From Lysobacterales bacterium (lineage in GTDB: Bacteria; Pseudomonadota; Gammaproteobacteria; Xanthomonadales; SZUA-5): DNA of 9,191 nt. The stretch spans positions 1-9,191 of the forward strand of contig JANJUH010000429.1 in the NCBI GenBank assembly GCA_024710675.1. The letters are read 5' to 3'. The translations under genes were made by a program, and so were the position numbers. A model generated the notes under the pieces. That model made no database searches. It was not told the origin of the DNA and saw nothing but the letters and a program-made list of their open reading frames with translations. This document shows positions 1 through 6,370 of this stretch, one piece after another (position 1 is the stretch's first letter; each line of letters begins with the position of its first letter).

Positions 1-1218
1 GCGGCCGCCCAGGCTTCGGAGCGCCTCCGCCTGTTTGTTGACGGTGCGCCCGCGGGTAGCGGCGGTCAGGAGTCCGGAACCAGTTCGGGGGACGCGTTCA
101 ACAGCGCGCAGTTGCTGCGTCTCGGGCTCTGGATTCCCTCAGCCGGATCTCCCGCCGCAGCCCTGCAAGGGGCACTTGATGACGTCCGTATCTATCATTC
201 GGTGCTGAGTGCCGGTCAGATCGGCTCCTTGATGCTGGATGAGCCGCCCGGTACTCCAGTGGCGCTCGCAGCCACGGCGGTGACGACTACCGGGTTCATG
301 GCCAACTGGACCAGCGTAGCCGGAGCGGGTCGTTACCTCTTGTACGTAGGTACTGATCCGGCTCTAACCAATCTGGTGCCGGGATACGGTGGCCTTGATG
401 TCGGGACAGCAACGTCTCGTGTCGTCAGCGGGTTGTTGCCGGATTCGAACTATTACTACCGTGTGCAGGCGGTCAGCGCAGAGGGTAGCTTGGGACGCGA
501 GTCGAATGTGCAGAATGTCACTACCGGATCGGTGCTTCCGGCCGCTGCCGCTCACTGGCCACTCGACGGCAATGCGTTGGATGTCAGTGGTAATGGACAC
601 CACGGATCGGTCTCTGGTGCGGTGGCGACGGTGGATCGAAACGGGACTTCAAGCGGGGCGATGGCTTTCGATGGTGTGAATGACGTGATCGATCTGGTGG
701 GCAGCCAGGTTTTCAGGTCGTCGACGGCAACGGTGGCGGCCTGGGTGCGGCTCGATAATGACAACGATTGCTGTGCTCCGGTACTGTCGAACTACGATGG
801 CGGGAGCTTCAGTGCCGGTGACGTTCTTCTTCAGGTCGATCCCAATGCGACTATTCCCAGGGAGTTGAAGGCACAGATCGGGATCGGTTCCAACTCCGGC
901 GTGACTGCGCTTAGCAGTGCGTCGATCAGCAACCAGACCTGGACCCATGTGACGATGGTGTGGAATGGAACGGCTCCTCTGGTTGCCGACCGGCTACGCT
1001 TGTATGTCAATGGGGTTGCCGTTGGTACGGGAGGTGCTGGTCCTGCTGGCGCAACAGGTGATGCCTTTGCCAATGGCACGTTGCTTCGCCTGGGTCTCTG
1101 GACGCCGGCATCGCCGCCCGGAAGCCCCTCGGTGGGTTTGAAGGGTGCACTGGACGACGTGCGCATCTACACGCAAGAGCTCAATCCGAGTCAGGTTGCA
1201 GCGTTGGCCGGGCAATAG
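1..1218 (+). CDS. Secreted LamG / fibronectin type III repeat protein, C-terminal 405 residues (5' partial)
   Basis: The frame is open from base 1, so the true start lies upstream; the TTG at 112 is an internal codon, not a start. The visible part reads in order: the end of a first concanavalin-A-like LamG domain (about residues 1-78, with RLRLFVDG and ALDDVRIY), one fibronectin type III domain (about 82-176, with GFMANW and YYYRVQAVS), and a complete second LamG domain (about 180-405, starting HWPLDGNALDVSGNGHHG and ending ALDDVRIY...VAALAGQ). The ends of the two LamG domains are clearly duplicated: DAF-x3-LLRLGLW followed by GALDDVRIY. LamG domains of this type (Laminin_G_3) usually bind carbohydrate or protein ligands in large bacterial surface proteins, so a role in adhesion or glycan binding is inferred. 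No membrane anchor or FANGFE tail occurs at the C-terminus. Base composition is less GC-rich than the photolyase gene (31/60 G+C at 661-720 against 46/60 at 5101-5160). It converges on the DUF4197 gene. Confidence 0.88.
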   Translation, partial: AAAQASERLRLFVDGAPAGSGGQESGTSSGDAFNSAQLLRLGLWIPSAGSPAAALQGALDDVRIYHSVLSAGQIGSLMLDEPPGTPVALAATAVTTTGFMANWTSVAGAGRYLLYVGTDPALTNLVPGYGGLDVGTATSRVVSGLLPDSNYYYRVQAVSAEGSLGRESNVQNVTTGSVLPAAAAHWPLDGNALDVSGNGHHGSVSGAVATVDRNGTSSGAMAFDGVNDVIDLVGSQVFRSSTATVAAWVRLDNDNDCCAPVLSNYDGGSFSAGDVLLQVDPNATIPRELKAQIGIGSNSGVTALSSASISNQTWTHVTMVWNGTAPLVADRLRLYVNGVAVGTGGAGPAGATGDAFANGTLLRLGLWTPASPPGSPSVGLKGALDDVRIYTQELNPSQVAALAGQ

Positions 1219-1232
1219 CGCTTTGGGCTAAC

Positions 1233-1277
1233 GAGGAGGGGCGCGCGGTCACGGTTTCGGCCGACGCGCTCCTCCTC
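1233..1277. terminator. Hairpin between convergent genes, possible bidirectional terminator
   Basis: The arms 1233-1245 (GAGGAGGGGCGCG) and 1265-1277 (CGCGCTCCTCCTC) pair over 13 positions with a single G-T wobble, around a 19-nt loop. The hairpin lies 14 nt after the stop of the LamG gene and between two convergent genes, where a shared terminator is expected. There is no T-run on either strand, so it is not a canonical intrinsic terminator; it may instead stabilise 3' ends. A weaker 6-bp stem (1297-1302 with 1320-1325) lies nearer the DUF4197 stop. Confidence 0.5.
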
Positions 1278-1330
1278 CCGGACGGTTCAGTTCAGCGCCC
1301 GTGACGTTGTGCGTGCTCAACGGGCTTGGC

Positions 1331-2029
1331 TCAACTGCCCCCAAACACCCGCTGCAACAGCTCCGACCCGCGCCCTACCGGGTTCTTGCGGATCGCCTTC
1401 TCTTCCTGGGCGATGTAGTGGAAGAGGCCGTCCATGGCTTTTTCGGTGACGTAGGCGTCCAGATCGACGCTCTCGCCGCCGCCGAGGAGGCCACCCAAGC
1501 CGCCGGCTTTCTTGCTGAGGGACTTGTAGCGCTTGGCGACGCCGGTTTCGGCGGTGGCGTCTTCGACGATGGGGCGGAAGCGTTCGCGGAGTTGGTCTTC
1601 GGTGGTGCGGCGGAAGTACTGGGTGCCGGCGTCGTCGCCGCCGCGGACGATGGCGAGGGCGTCCTTGACGCTCATGTCGCGGACGGCGTCGGCGAAGATG
1701 TCGGCGGCCGAGACCACGGCCTTTTCCGCGGCGCGGTTCATGGCCAGTTCGAGGGCATCGACCTGCTTGCTGGCGCCGAGCTTGCGGGCGGTTTCGGCGA
1801 GCTTGCTCAGGTTTCCGGGCAGCAGGATCTTGACCGCCTGGTCTTTCAGGAAGCCGTCGGGGCGGCCGAGTCGGGTGATGGCGGCGCTGGCACCCTGGGC
1901 CAGCGACTCCTTGATGCCCAGCGCGGCATCGCCCTGGCTGAGGCGCGGAGCGGCGGCGTGCAGGGCGGTGCTGTTGAGGGCGATTCCTGCGGCGATCGAG
2001 CCCAGCAGGACGGCGCGGCGTGTGGGCAT
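1331..2029 (-). CDS. DUF4197 domain-containing exported protein
   Basis: This 232-residue protein matches my recollection of the DUF4197 family over nearly its whole length: LSQGDAALGIKESL (30-43), DGFLKDQAVKILLP (58-71), MNRAAEKAV (97-105), IFADAVRDMSVKDALAIVRG (111-130), TQYFRRTT (136-143), FRPIVED (151-157), YVTEKAMDGLF (193-203) and the terminal IRKNPVGRGSELLQRVF. Residues 1-25 form a signal peptide (TRRAVLLGSIAAGIAL, likely cut after ALHA). The twin arginine resembles a Tat motif only loosely, so Sec export is equally possible. The family is periplasmic or outer-membrane associated in proteobacteria and has no established function. A glycine-rich insert (GGLGGLLGGG, 176-185) sits before the final conserved block. 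The ATG at 2029 is supported by AGGAGG (2044-2039) nine nt upstream and by the signal peptide. The gene is divergent from the propeller gene and shares a 261-bp intergenic region with it. Confidence 0.9.
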   Translation of the reverse strand: MPTRRAVLLGSIAAGIALNSTALHAAAPRLSQGDAALGIKESLAQGASAAITRLGRPDGFLKDQAVKILLPGNLSKLAETARKLGASKQVDALELAMNRAAEKAVVSAADIFADAVRDMSVKDALAIVRGGDDAGTQYFRRTTEDQLRERFRPIVEDATAETGVAKRYKSLSKKAGGLGGLLGGGESVDLDAYVTEKAMDGLFHYIAQEEKAIRKNPVGRGSELLQRVFGGS

Positions 2030-2215
2030 GGTGGTGGGCCTCCTGGTTCCGGAACATCGATGGTACGCCGTCAGGCGAGCTGAAACCGGGATCCGGCGCG
2101 GCTGCGGTTGACCCTGGCTTCAAGCCTTCGGCTGTCATGCCGGCACATGCGGTTTTCCCGGCCGACTGGCGCGCTCCAGGCGTGTCGGGTCGTCGCGATT
2201 CGGACCCGAATGGGT

Positions 2216-2235
2216 GCCTTGATCGCGATCAAGGC
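2216..2235 (+). promoter_or_regulatory. FNR/ANR-type operator, perfect 20-bp palindrome
   Basis: GCCTTGATCGCGATCAAGGC is a perfect 20-bp palindrome. Its core, TTGAT-CGCG-ATCAA, matches exactly the known FNR/ANR/DNR consensus TTGAT-N4-ATCAA. Its centre (2225.5) is 28.5 nt before the -10-like hexamer at 2254, close to a class II activator position (about -41.5). No good -35 hexamer is visible, as is usual for such promoters. The binding protein is inferred; another CRP/FNR-family regulator could use the site. Confidence 0.7.
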
Positions 2236-2253
2236 CTGACACCCCCTGGGGTG

Positions 2254-2259
2254 TACAAG
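2254..2259 (+). promoter_or_regulatory. Candidate -10 element of the propeller gene
   Basis: TACAAG agrees with TATAAT at four of six positions, including T1, A2 and A5. It would place the transcript start near 2266-2267 and give a leader of about 24 nt with AAGGAG at 2279-2284. The main support is its spacing from the palindrome, which is identical in cassette 2. Confidence 0.45.
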
Positions 2260-2290
2260 CTGATCCTGTCGCGGTCGGAAGGAGCGTGCC

Positions 2291-3784
2291 ATGTATCGCC
2301 GTCTTTGCGGATGTCTGGGCTTGCTGGTCTTGCTGACGGGCGGTGTTCACGCAGATCCTCTGGGGAGCGCCTTCACCTACCAGGGCGAACTGAAGGTATC
2401 GAACCAGCCGGCCAACGGTTCGTACGACTTCCTGATCGGGCTGTATTCGGTTCCCGGCGGTGGAGCGGCGCTGGATACGGCAACGCTTGACGACGTCGCG
2501 GTCAACCAGGGCCTGTTTTCGGTGACGCTGGACTACACCGACATTCCTTTCGCCACCTCCACGCAGTACTACCTGGAGTTGCGCGTGCGTGATGGCGCGA
2601 GCACCGGTGCCTACACCCTGCTGTCGCCGCGCCAGCCGATCCATGCCACCCCCTACGCGCAGCATGCGAAGACGGTGGATCAGGCGGCCATCATCGGTGC
2701 TGCAGCCGCCCGGCCTGCTTTTGCGACGTACACGATCACGCTTCCGGGCAGCCCGACCCCGGTCGCGGGGGACAGCAGCCTGACGGTGGGCGTGGACGGA
2801 TTGCCGATCGCCAGCATCCATGACTCGGCCAATGGCGATCTGCTGGTCCTGCACTGCGACGATCCGGGCTGCGCACAGCGCACCATCACGACGATCGACA
2901 GTGCTGGCATCGTCGGGCGCGGCAACTCCATTGCCATTACCGCCGACGGATTGCCGGCGATCAGCTACATCGACTCCACCAACGGCGCGCTCAAGATGGC
3001 CCGTTGCACGAATGTCCGATGCACGGCCGCCAACGTTTACGTGGTGGATGCCGCGATCGGCGACAGCCGGCGCAGCGTGATCACATCGGGCACCAGCGGT
3101 GCGCTCGGCACGGCCGACATCATCTATCGCGACGAAATCCAGGGTGACCTCGAGAGTGCCACCTGCACGCCGAGCGGCAGTTGCACCTATGCGACCATCG
3201 AGTCGGCCAACAACGTCGGTCGCGCGCTCGACGCGATGCGCGTCGCCAACGTGCTCTACATGGCCTACAGCGACGAGACAGCGGGATCGGTCAAACTGAG
3301 AAGCTGCCAGTTCTTCGCCAGCGCGTGCGCGAGTTCTCCGGTCATCTTGTTGGATGGTGCCGGGGTTGCGGTCGACATCGCGATGGTGGCCCCCCCTGAT
3401 GGGCGCCTGTTGATCGCGTACGTGCGCGGAACCGACTTGCGCTCGGTCCGTTGCAACAGCGCCTCCTGCGCGTCGGTCACGGCGGGACCCGTCATCGACG
3501 GTGACCGGAGCCGTGTCTCGGCAACGCTGGGGGGCGATGGCTTGCCGGTGCTGATCGCCCTGAGGGGGGATTACTCGGGCGCCACGGTGCTCAAGTGCGT
3601 GGACGCCGCCTGCTCCGACAGGCTCTTCGGCAATGGCTTGGGTACATCTCCTGGCCTGCTCGACGCCCGCCCGGCAGTGACCCTGGGGGCACACGGCAAC
3701 CCTGTCGTCTCGCATCGCTTAATGGGCAACCTGCGACTGCTGATGTGCGACTCGCCCGAGTGCACGCTCGCGCGTCGGCGCTGA
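2291..3784 (+). CDS. Secreted protein: F-x-Y-x-G-x-L module plus seven-unit Cys-paired putative beta-propeller
   Basis: This 497-residue protein has a signal peptide (1-21, cut likely after GVHA). An N-terminal beta-rich module (28-125) follows: FTYQGEL, ANGSYDF, VNQGLFSVTLDY, LELRVRD and the closing LLSPRQPIHATPYA. The same module opens the large protein of cassette 2. After an alanine-rich linker, residues 162-497 hold seven diverged units of about 50 residues. The clearest read DGLPIASIHDS-NGDLLVLHC and DGLPAISYIDS-NGALKMARC. Each unit has one close cysteine pair: 189/194, 239/244, 292/298, 339/346, 388/393, 436/441 and 486/491. The mature chain has no other cysteine. Seven even repeats suggest a seven-bladed beta-propeller with one disulfide per blade, formed in the periplasm or outside the cell; the fold is inferred. 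Binding partner and activity are unknown. The ATG is supported by AAGGAG six nt upstream and by the signal peptide. The stop lies 11 nt before the small FANGFE gene, implying an operon. Confidence 0.87.
   Translation: MYRRLCGCLGLLVLLTGGVHADPLGSAFTYQGELKVSNQPANGSYDFLIGLYSVPGGGAALDTATLDDVAVNQGLFSVTLDYTDIPFATSTQYYLELRVRDGASTGAYTLLSPRQPIHATPYAQHAKTVDQAAIIGAAAARPAFATYTITLPGSPTPVAGDSSLTVGVDGLPIASIHDSANGDLLVLHCDDPGCAQRTITTIDSAGIVGRGNSIAITADGLPAISYIDSTNGALKMARCTNVRCTAANVYVVDAAIGDSRRSVITSGTSGALGTADIIYRDEIQGDLESATCTPSGSCTYATIESANNVGRALDAMRVANVLYMAYSDETAGSVKLRSCQFFASACASSPVILLDGAGVAVDIAMVAPPDGRLLIAYVRGTDLRSVRCNSASCASVTAGPVIDGDRSRVSATLGGDGLPVLIALRGDYSGATVLKCVDAACSDRLFGNGLGTSPGLLDARPAVTLGAHGNPVVSHRLMGNLRLLMCDSPECTLARRR
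2774..3784 (+). repeat. Seven protein-level repeats of 47-53 residues, each with a cysteine pair
   Basis: First cysteines of the pairs fall at residues 189, 239, 292, 339, 388, 436 and 486, giving steps of 50, 53, 47, 49, 48 and 50. A typical unit reads D/A-G-x-P-x-(I/V)-x-(Y/H)-x-(D/S)-x3-G-x-L-x(3,4)-C-x(4-6)-C. The units are diverged, so this is an old repeat rather than a recent tandem duplication. Confidence 0.8.
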
Positions 3785-3795
3785 GGCCTGCAGCC

Positions 3796-4083
3796 ATGGC
3801 AACGAACTCGATCCTGCGAAAGACAGCCGTGGCCTTCGGCGCGTGCCTGCTGCTGTTGGCTGCCCAGCCCACGCACCCGCAGTCGAGCGGTGGCGTCTTC
3901 GAATTGCGCGCTCATGTGCTCGATGCCGGAGGGCGATCGAGCGGTGGCGTATACAGCGTGCAGGGGGTGATAGGGCAGGCGGTGGTCGGCACGTCCTCCG
4001 GGGGCAGCTTTTCGGCCTCCGGCGGCTTCCTGCGTTCCCGTGCACCCTTGCCCGATGGCGTCTTTGCCAACGGTTTCGAGTGA
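3796..4083 (+). CDS. Small secreted protein with three G-x-(F/Y) repeats and C-terminal FANGFE
   Basis: The protein has 95 residues. A signal peptide covers about residues 1-23 (basic RK at 8-9, then AVAFGACLLLLAA). The mature part has three short beta-like repeats starting GGVFELRAHVLDAGG (32), GGVYSVQGVIGQ (50) and GGSFSASGGF (69). This style of repeat is common in secreted proteins of several phyla, as I recall, but has no function I can name. The chain ends PLPDGVFANGFE, and the last six residues are identical to those of the small gene of cassette 2. I know of no named sorting system for this ending. The ATG at 3796 was chosen because it begins the signal peptide; the frame is open further upstream, but only as an overlap with the propeller gene. 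The ribosome binding site is weak (GAGG at 3783-3786), so translation may depend on coupling to the upstream gene, whose stop is 11 nt away. Confidence 0.8.
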   Translation: MATNSILRKTAVAFGACLLLLAAQPTHPQSSGGVFELRAHVLDAGGRSSGGVYSVQGVIGQAVVGTSSGGSFSASGGFLRSRAPLPDGVFANGFE

Positions 4084-4214
4084 GCAGGTCGCACAGGCCT
4101 TGATGCACTGACCGGTGCTGGCTAGCTGTCCACGACGGCTTTGCGCCGCCGCCGGATTCACGCGCGCCGTACGGGTGCCGCGAGAACCTTCGCGTCTTTG
4201 CCCGGAGGTGGACC
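4084..4214. other. Intergenic region before the SDR-photolyase pair
   Basis: These 131 bp separate cassette 1 from the SDR gene on the same strand. I see only the ribosome binding site GGAGG (4204-4208). There is no convincing terminator, no FNR-type palindrome and no clear -35/-10 pair, so read-through from cassette 1 cannot be excluded. Confidence 0.45.
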
Positions 4215-4958
4215 ATGAAGACCGCCCTGCTCACCGGCGCCAGCGGTGGCGTCGCGCGCGCGCTGGCGAAGCGACTGCGCCATGCCGGCTGGCGGCTGGT
4301 GCTGGTCAGTCGCGACGTCAGTCGCATCGATCCGGCCGAGGCCGACACGCTGATCCAGGCCGATGTGTCGACGCCGGGTGGTGCCGAGGCGGCGTTCACG
4401 CTGGCAATGGACCGCACCGGGGTGATCCCCGATGCCGTGGCCAACTGCGCCGGCAGCACCCTGATCGCTCCGCTCGGGCGAGTGACGGCCGAGGCCTTCC
4501 GCTCCTGCATGGCCGCGAACGTCGACACCGCCTTCTTCACGGTGCAGGCCTATGCCAAGGCCCTGCTGGCCGCGAAGCAGCCGGGCGACATCGTGCTGTT
4601 CAGCTCGGTGGTGGCCGGCACCGGCGTCAGCAATCACGCGGCGATCGCGGCGGCCAAGGGGGCGATCGAGGCGCTGGTGCGCTCGGTGGCGGCGGACTAC
4701 TCGGCGCAGGGCATCCGCATCAACGCGGTGGCCCCCGGATTGATGCAGAGCCCACTGACCGAACGCATGCTGGGCAGCGATCGCAGCCGCGAGTCGATCG
4801 CCGCGCAGTACCCGCTCGGCCGCTATGGCGATGCCGACGAGGGTGCGGGCGTCGCGGCCTGGCTGTTGTCGCCCGATGCACGCTGGATCACCGGGCAGGT
4901 GATCCATCTCGATGGCGGTTTCAGCGCTGTGCGGCCCGTGGTGAGGCCTGGCCCATGA
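4215..4958 (+). CDS. SDR family oxidoreductase lacking the usual catalytic tyrosine
   Basis: This 247-residue protein has the classical short-chain dehydrogenase layout. It shows a nucleotide-binding motif TGASGGVA (7-14; the last Gly of TGxxxGxG is Ala), SRD at 32-34 suggesting NADP(H), D50, NCAG (77-80), the Asn in AANVDTAFF (102), SS (130-131), RINAVAPG (168-175) and a terminal LDGG (232-235). In the active site, the expected Y-x3-K reads I144-A-A-A-K148 (codon ATC at 4644-4646): Ser131 and Lys148 are present but Tyr is not. The context NHAAIAAAKGAIEALVRS resembles a group of proteobacterial SDRs that I recall also carry Ile here, so this is probably a subfamily trait rather than damage. 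Substrate is unknown and ordinary reductase activity is doubtful. The start is supported by GGAGG (4204-4208), six nt upstream. The stop overlaps the photolyase start (ATGA), indicating translational coupling. Confidence 0.88.
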   Translation: MKTALLTGASGGVARALAKRLRHAGWRLVLVSRDVSRIDPAEADTLIQADVSTPGGAEAAFTLAMDRTGVIPDAVANCAGSTLIAPLGRVTAEAFRSCMAANVDTAFFTVQAYAKALLAAKQPGDIVLFSSVVAGTGVSNHAAIAAAKGAIEALVRSVAADYSAQGIRINAVAPGLMQSPLTERMLGSDRSRESIAAQYPLGRYGDADEGAGVAAWLLSPDARWITGQVIHLDGGFSAVRPVVRPGP

Positions 4959-6364
4959 ATGCGTCCATCGTCTGGCTGCGTCGCGATCTGCGTCTGGCTG
5001 ATCATGCCGCGCTGGCTGCGGCCTGCGCGCGCGGCGGTCCGGTGGTCCTCGTCTACATCCACGCGCCGGACGAGGAGGCGCCCTGGGAGCCCGGGGCGGC
5101 GACGCGCTGGTGGCTGCACCACAGCCTGGCGGCGCTGGATGGCGAGTTGCGCCGCCGCGGCAGCCGGCTGCTGATCCGGCGCGGGCCTTCGTTGGCGGCG
5201 CTCGAAGCACTGGTCGCCGAGACCGGCGCCGAGGCGGTTTACTGGCATCGCGTCTACGAACCGGCGCTGCGCGAGCGTGACACGGCCATCAAGACGGTCT
5301 TGCGTGGGCGGGGCCTGGTCGCCGAGAGCTTCCCGGGCGAGTTGCTTGCCGAGCCTTGGACGGTGGCGACCGGTGCCGGCGAGCCCTACCGTGTGTTCAG
5401 CCCCTACTGGCGCAAGATGTGGCCGACGGTCGATGTGCTGGAGCCGCTGGCTGCGCCGAGCCGGATCGACTCGCCCGAACTGCCTTCGGTGGCATTGGAC
5501 GAACTCGGCCTGCTCCCGACTATCCGCTGGGACAGCGGCTTCGGCCCGGTCTGGCAGCCCGGCGAGGCCGGTGCCCATGCCGCGCTGGCTCGCTATCAGC
5601 AGCATGCCGCCGGCAACTACTCAGAAGACCGCAACCGTCCCGACCTGCCCGGCACCTCGCGTCTCTCGCCGCACCTGCATTTCGGCGAGATCACGCCCAG
5701 GCAGATCGTCCATGCGCTGCTGGCCGGGCAGGGGCCGCAAGCGCGCGTGCGCCACGAGCACTTCCTGCGCGAACTGGGCTGGCGCGATTTCGGGTACCAC
5801 CTGCTCTACCACTATCCGCACACGCCGCAGGATCCGCTCAACGCGAACTTCGCCAGTTTCCCGTGGGCCGAGCCCGACCCGGCATTGCTCGAAGCCTGGC
5901 AGCGCGGTCGCACCGGCATTCCGATCGTCGATGCCGGCATGCGCGAACTGTGGGAAACCGGCTGGATGCACAACCGCGTGCGCATGATCGTCGCCAGCTT
6001 CCTGACCAAGAACCTGCGCTATCACTGGTTGCACGGTGCGCGCTGGTTCTGGGACACCCTGGTCGACGCCGACCTCGCCAACAACACCCAGGGCTGGCAG
6101 TGGTCTGCCGGCAGTGGTGCCGATGCGGCGCCATATTTCCGCATCTTCGCACCAGTCGCCCAGGGCGAGCGCTTCGATCCGGCCGGCGATTATGTCCGCC
6201 GTTTCGTGCCCGAACTGGCCAAGTTGCCGCCGAACCGCATCCACCAGCCGTGGAGCCTGGGCGGCGTGCGCGGCTATCCGGCGCCGATCGTCGATCTGAA
6301 GGCCAGTCGCGAGGCGGCATTGTCAGCGTATGCGCAGATGCGGGGAGAGGCGGCAGCGGGCTGA
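4955..6364 (+). CDS. phrB: Deoxyribodipyrimidine photolyase (class I CPD type)
   Basis: The gene encodes 469 residues, close to the usual length (E. coli enzyme about 472). It repairs UV-induced cyclobutane pyrimidine dimers in DNA using blue light, with FADH- as catalytic cofactor and an antenna chromophore. The N-terminal alpha/beta domain begins WLRRDLRLADHAAL (7-20). The FAD domain has NYSEDRNRPDLPGTSRLSPHL (221-241, with HFGEITPRQ following), ELGWRDFGYHLLY (273-285), TGIPIVDAGMREL...GWMHNRVRM (320-344), DADLANNTQGWQW (371-383) and GADAAPYFRIF (388-398). Likely electron-transfer tryptophans are W304, W358 and W381, by analogy with E. coli W306/W359/W382; the loop between W304 and W315 is one residue longer. 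The start is the ATG of the ATGA overlap with the SDR gene; the same frame is open upstream from 4115, but that stretch runs over the SDR gene in another frame. A 6-4 photolyase or cryptochrome is less likely given the sequence match. Confidence 0.95.
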   Translation: MNASIVWLRRDLRLADHAALAAACARGGPVVLVYIHAPDEEAPWEPGAATRWWLHHSLAALDGELRRRGSRLLIRRGPSLAALEALVAETGAEAVYWHRVYEPALRERDTAIKTVLRGRGLVAESFPGELLAEPWTVATGAGEPYRVFSPYWRKMWPTVDVLEPLAAPSRIDSPELPSVALDELGLLPTIRWDSGFGPVWQPGEAGAHAALARYQQHAAGNYSEDRNRPDLPGTSRLSPHLHFGEITPRQIVHALLAGQGPQARVRHEHFLRELGWRDFGYHLLYHYPHTPQDPLNANFASFPWAEPDPALLEAWQRGRTGIPIVDAGMRELWETGWMHNRVRMIVASFLTKNLRYHWLHGARWFWDTLVDADLANNTQGWQWSAGSGADAAPYFRIFAPVAQGERFDPAGDYVRRFVPELAKLPPNRIHQPWSLGGVRGYPAPIVDLKASREAALSAYAQMRGEAAAG

Positions 6365-6370
6365 GCAACG

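Larger units (their letters stand above)
2030..2290. other. Divergent intergenic region between the DUF4197 gene and cassette 1
   Basis: This 261-bp region carries the 5' ends of two divergent genes. On the right it holds the FNR-type palindrome, a second dyad (ACACCCC-CT-GGGGTGT, 2239-2254), a -10-like hexamer and the ribosome binding site AAGGAG (2279-2284) of the propeller gene. On the left it holds AGGAGG for the DUF4197 gene and a 10-bp palindrome GTTCCGGAAC (2046-2055). I found no convincing promoter for the DUF4197 gene and no small gene with a ribosome binding site in 2056-2215. Confidence 0.6.

Noticed and set aside
2046..2055. 10-bp palindrome GTTCCGGAAC before the DUF4197 gene
   Set aside because: A 10-bp palindrome is short enough to occur by chance, and no second copy was seen in the window.
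1301..2083. Open frames on the plus strand across the DUF4197 gene
   Set aside because: They are low-complexity shadows; the minus-strand frame matches a conserved family and has a signal peptide and AGGAGG.
2239..2254. Dyad ACACCCC-CT-GGGGTGT compared with ACCCCCGAGGGT upstream of the fibre gene as a second shared operator
   Set aside because: In cassette 1 it lies between the palindrome and the -10, in cassette 2 downstream of the predicted transcript start, and the second copy is a poor dyad, so they are not positionally equivalent.
2135..3715. A 526-residue open frame on the minus strand across the propeller gene
   Set aside because: It is rich in Arg, Ala and Gly, has no recognisable domain, signal or ribosome binding site, and lies antisense to a gene with clear repeats and a signal peptide. 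Long antisense frames are expected at this GC content.
3595..3795. Upstream extension of the small FANGFE protein at 3796
   Set aside because: It would overlap the propeller gene by 190 bp and bury the signal peptide in the middle of the protein.
4115..4954. An N-terminal extension of the photolyase by 280 residues
   Set aside because: The stretch is the shadow of the SDR gene in another frame; the photolyase family begins at the MNASIVWLRRDLRL of 4955 and its length then matches the family.
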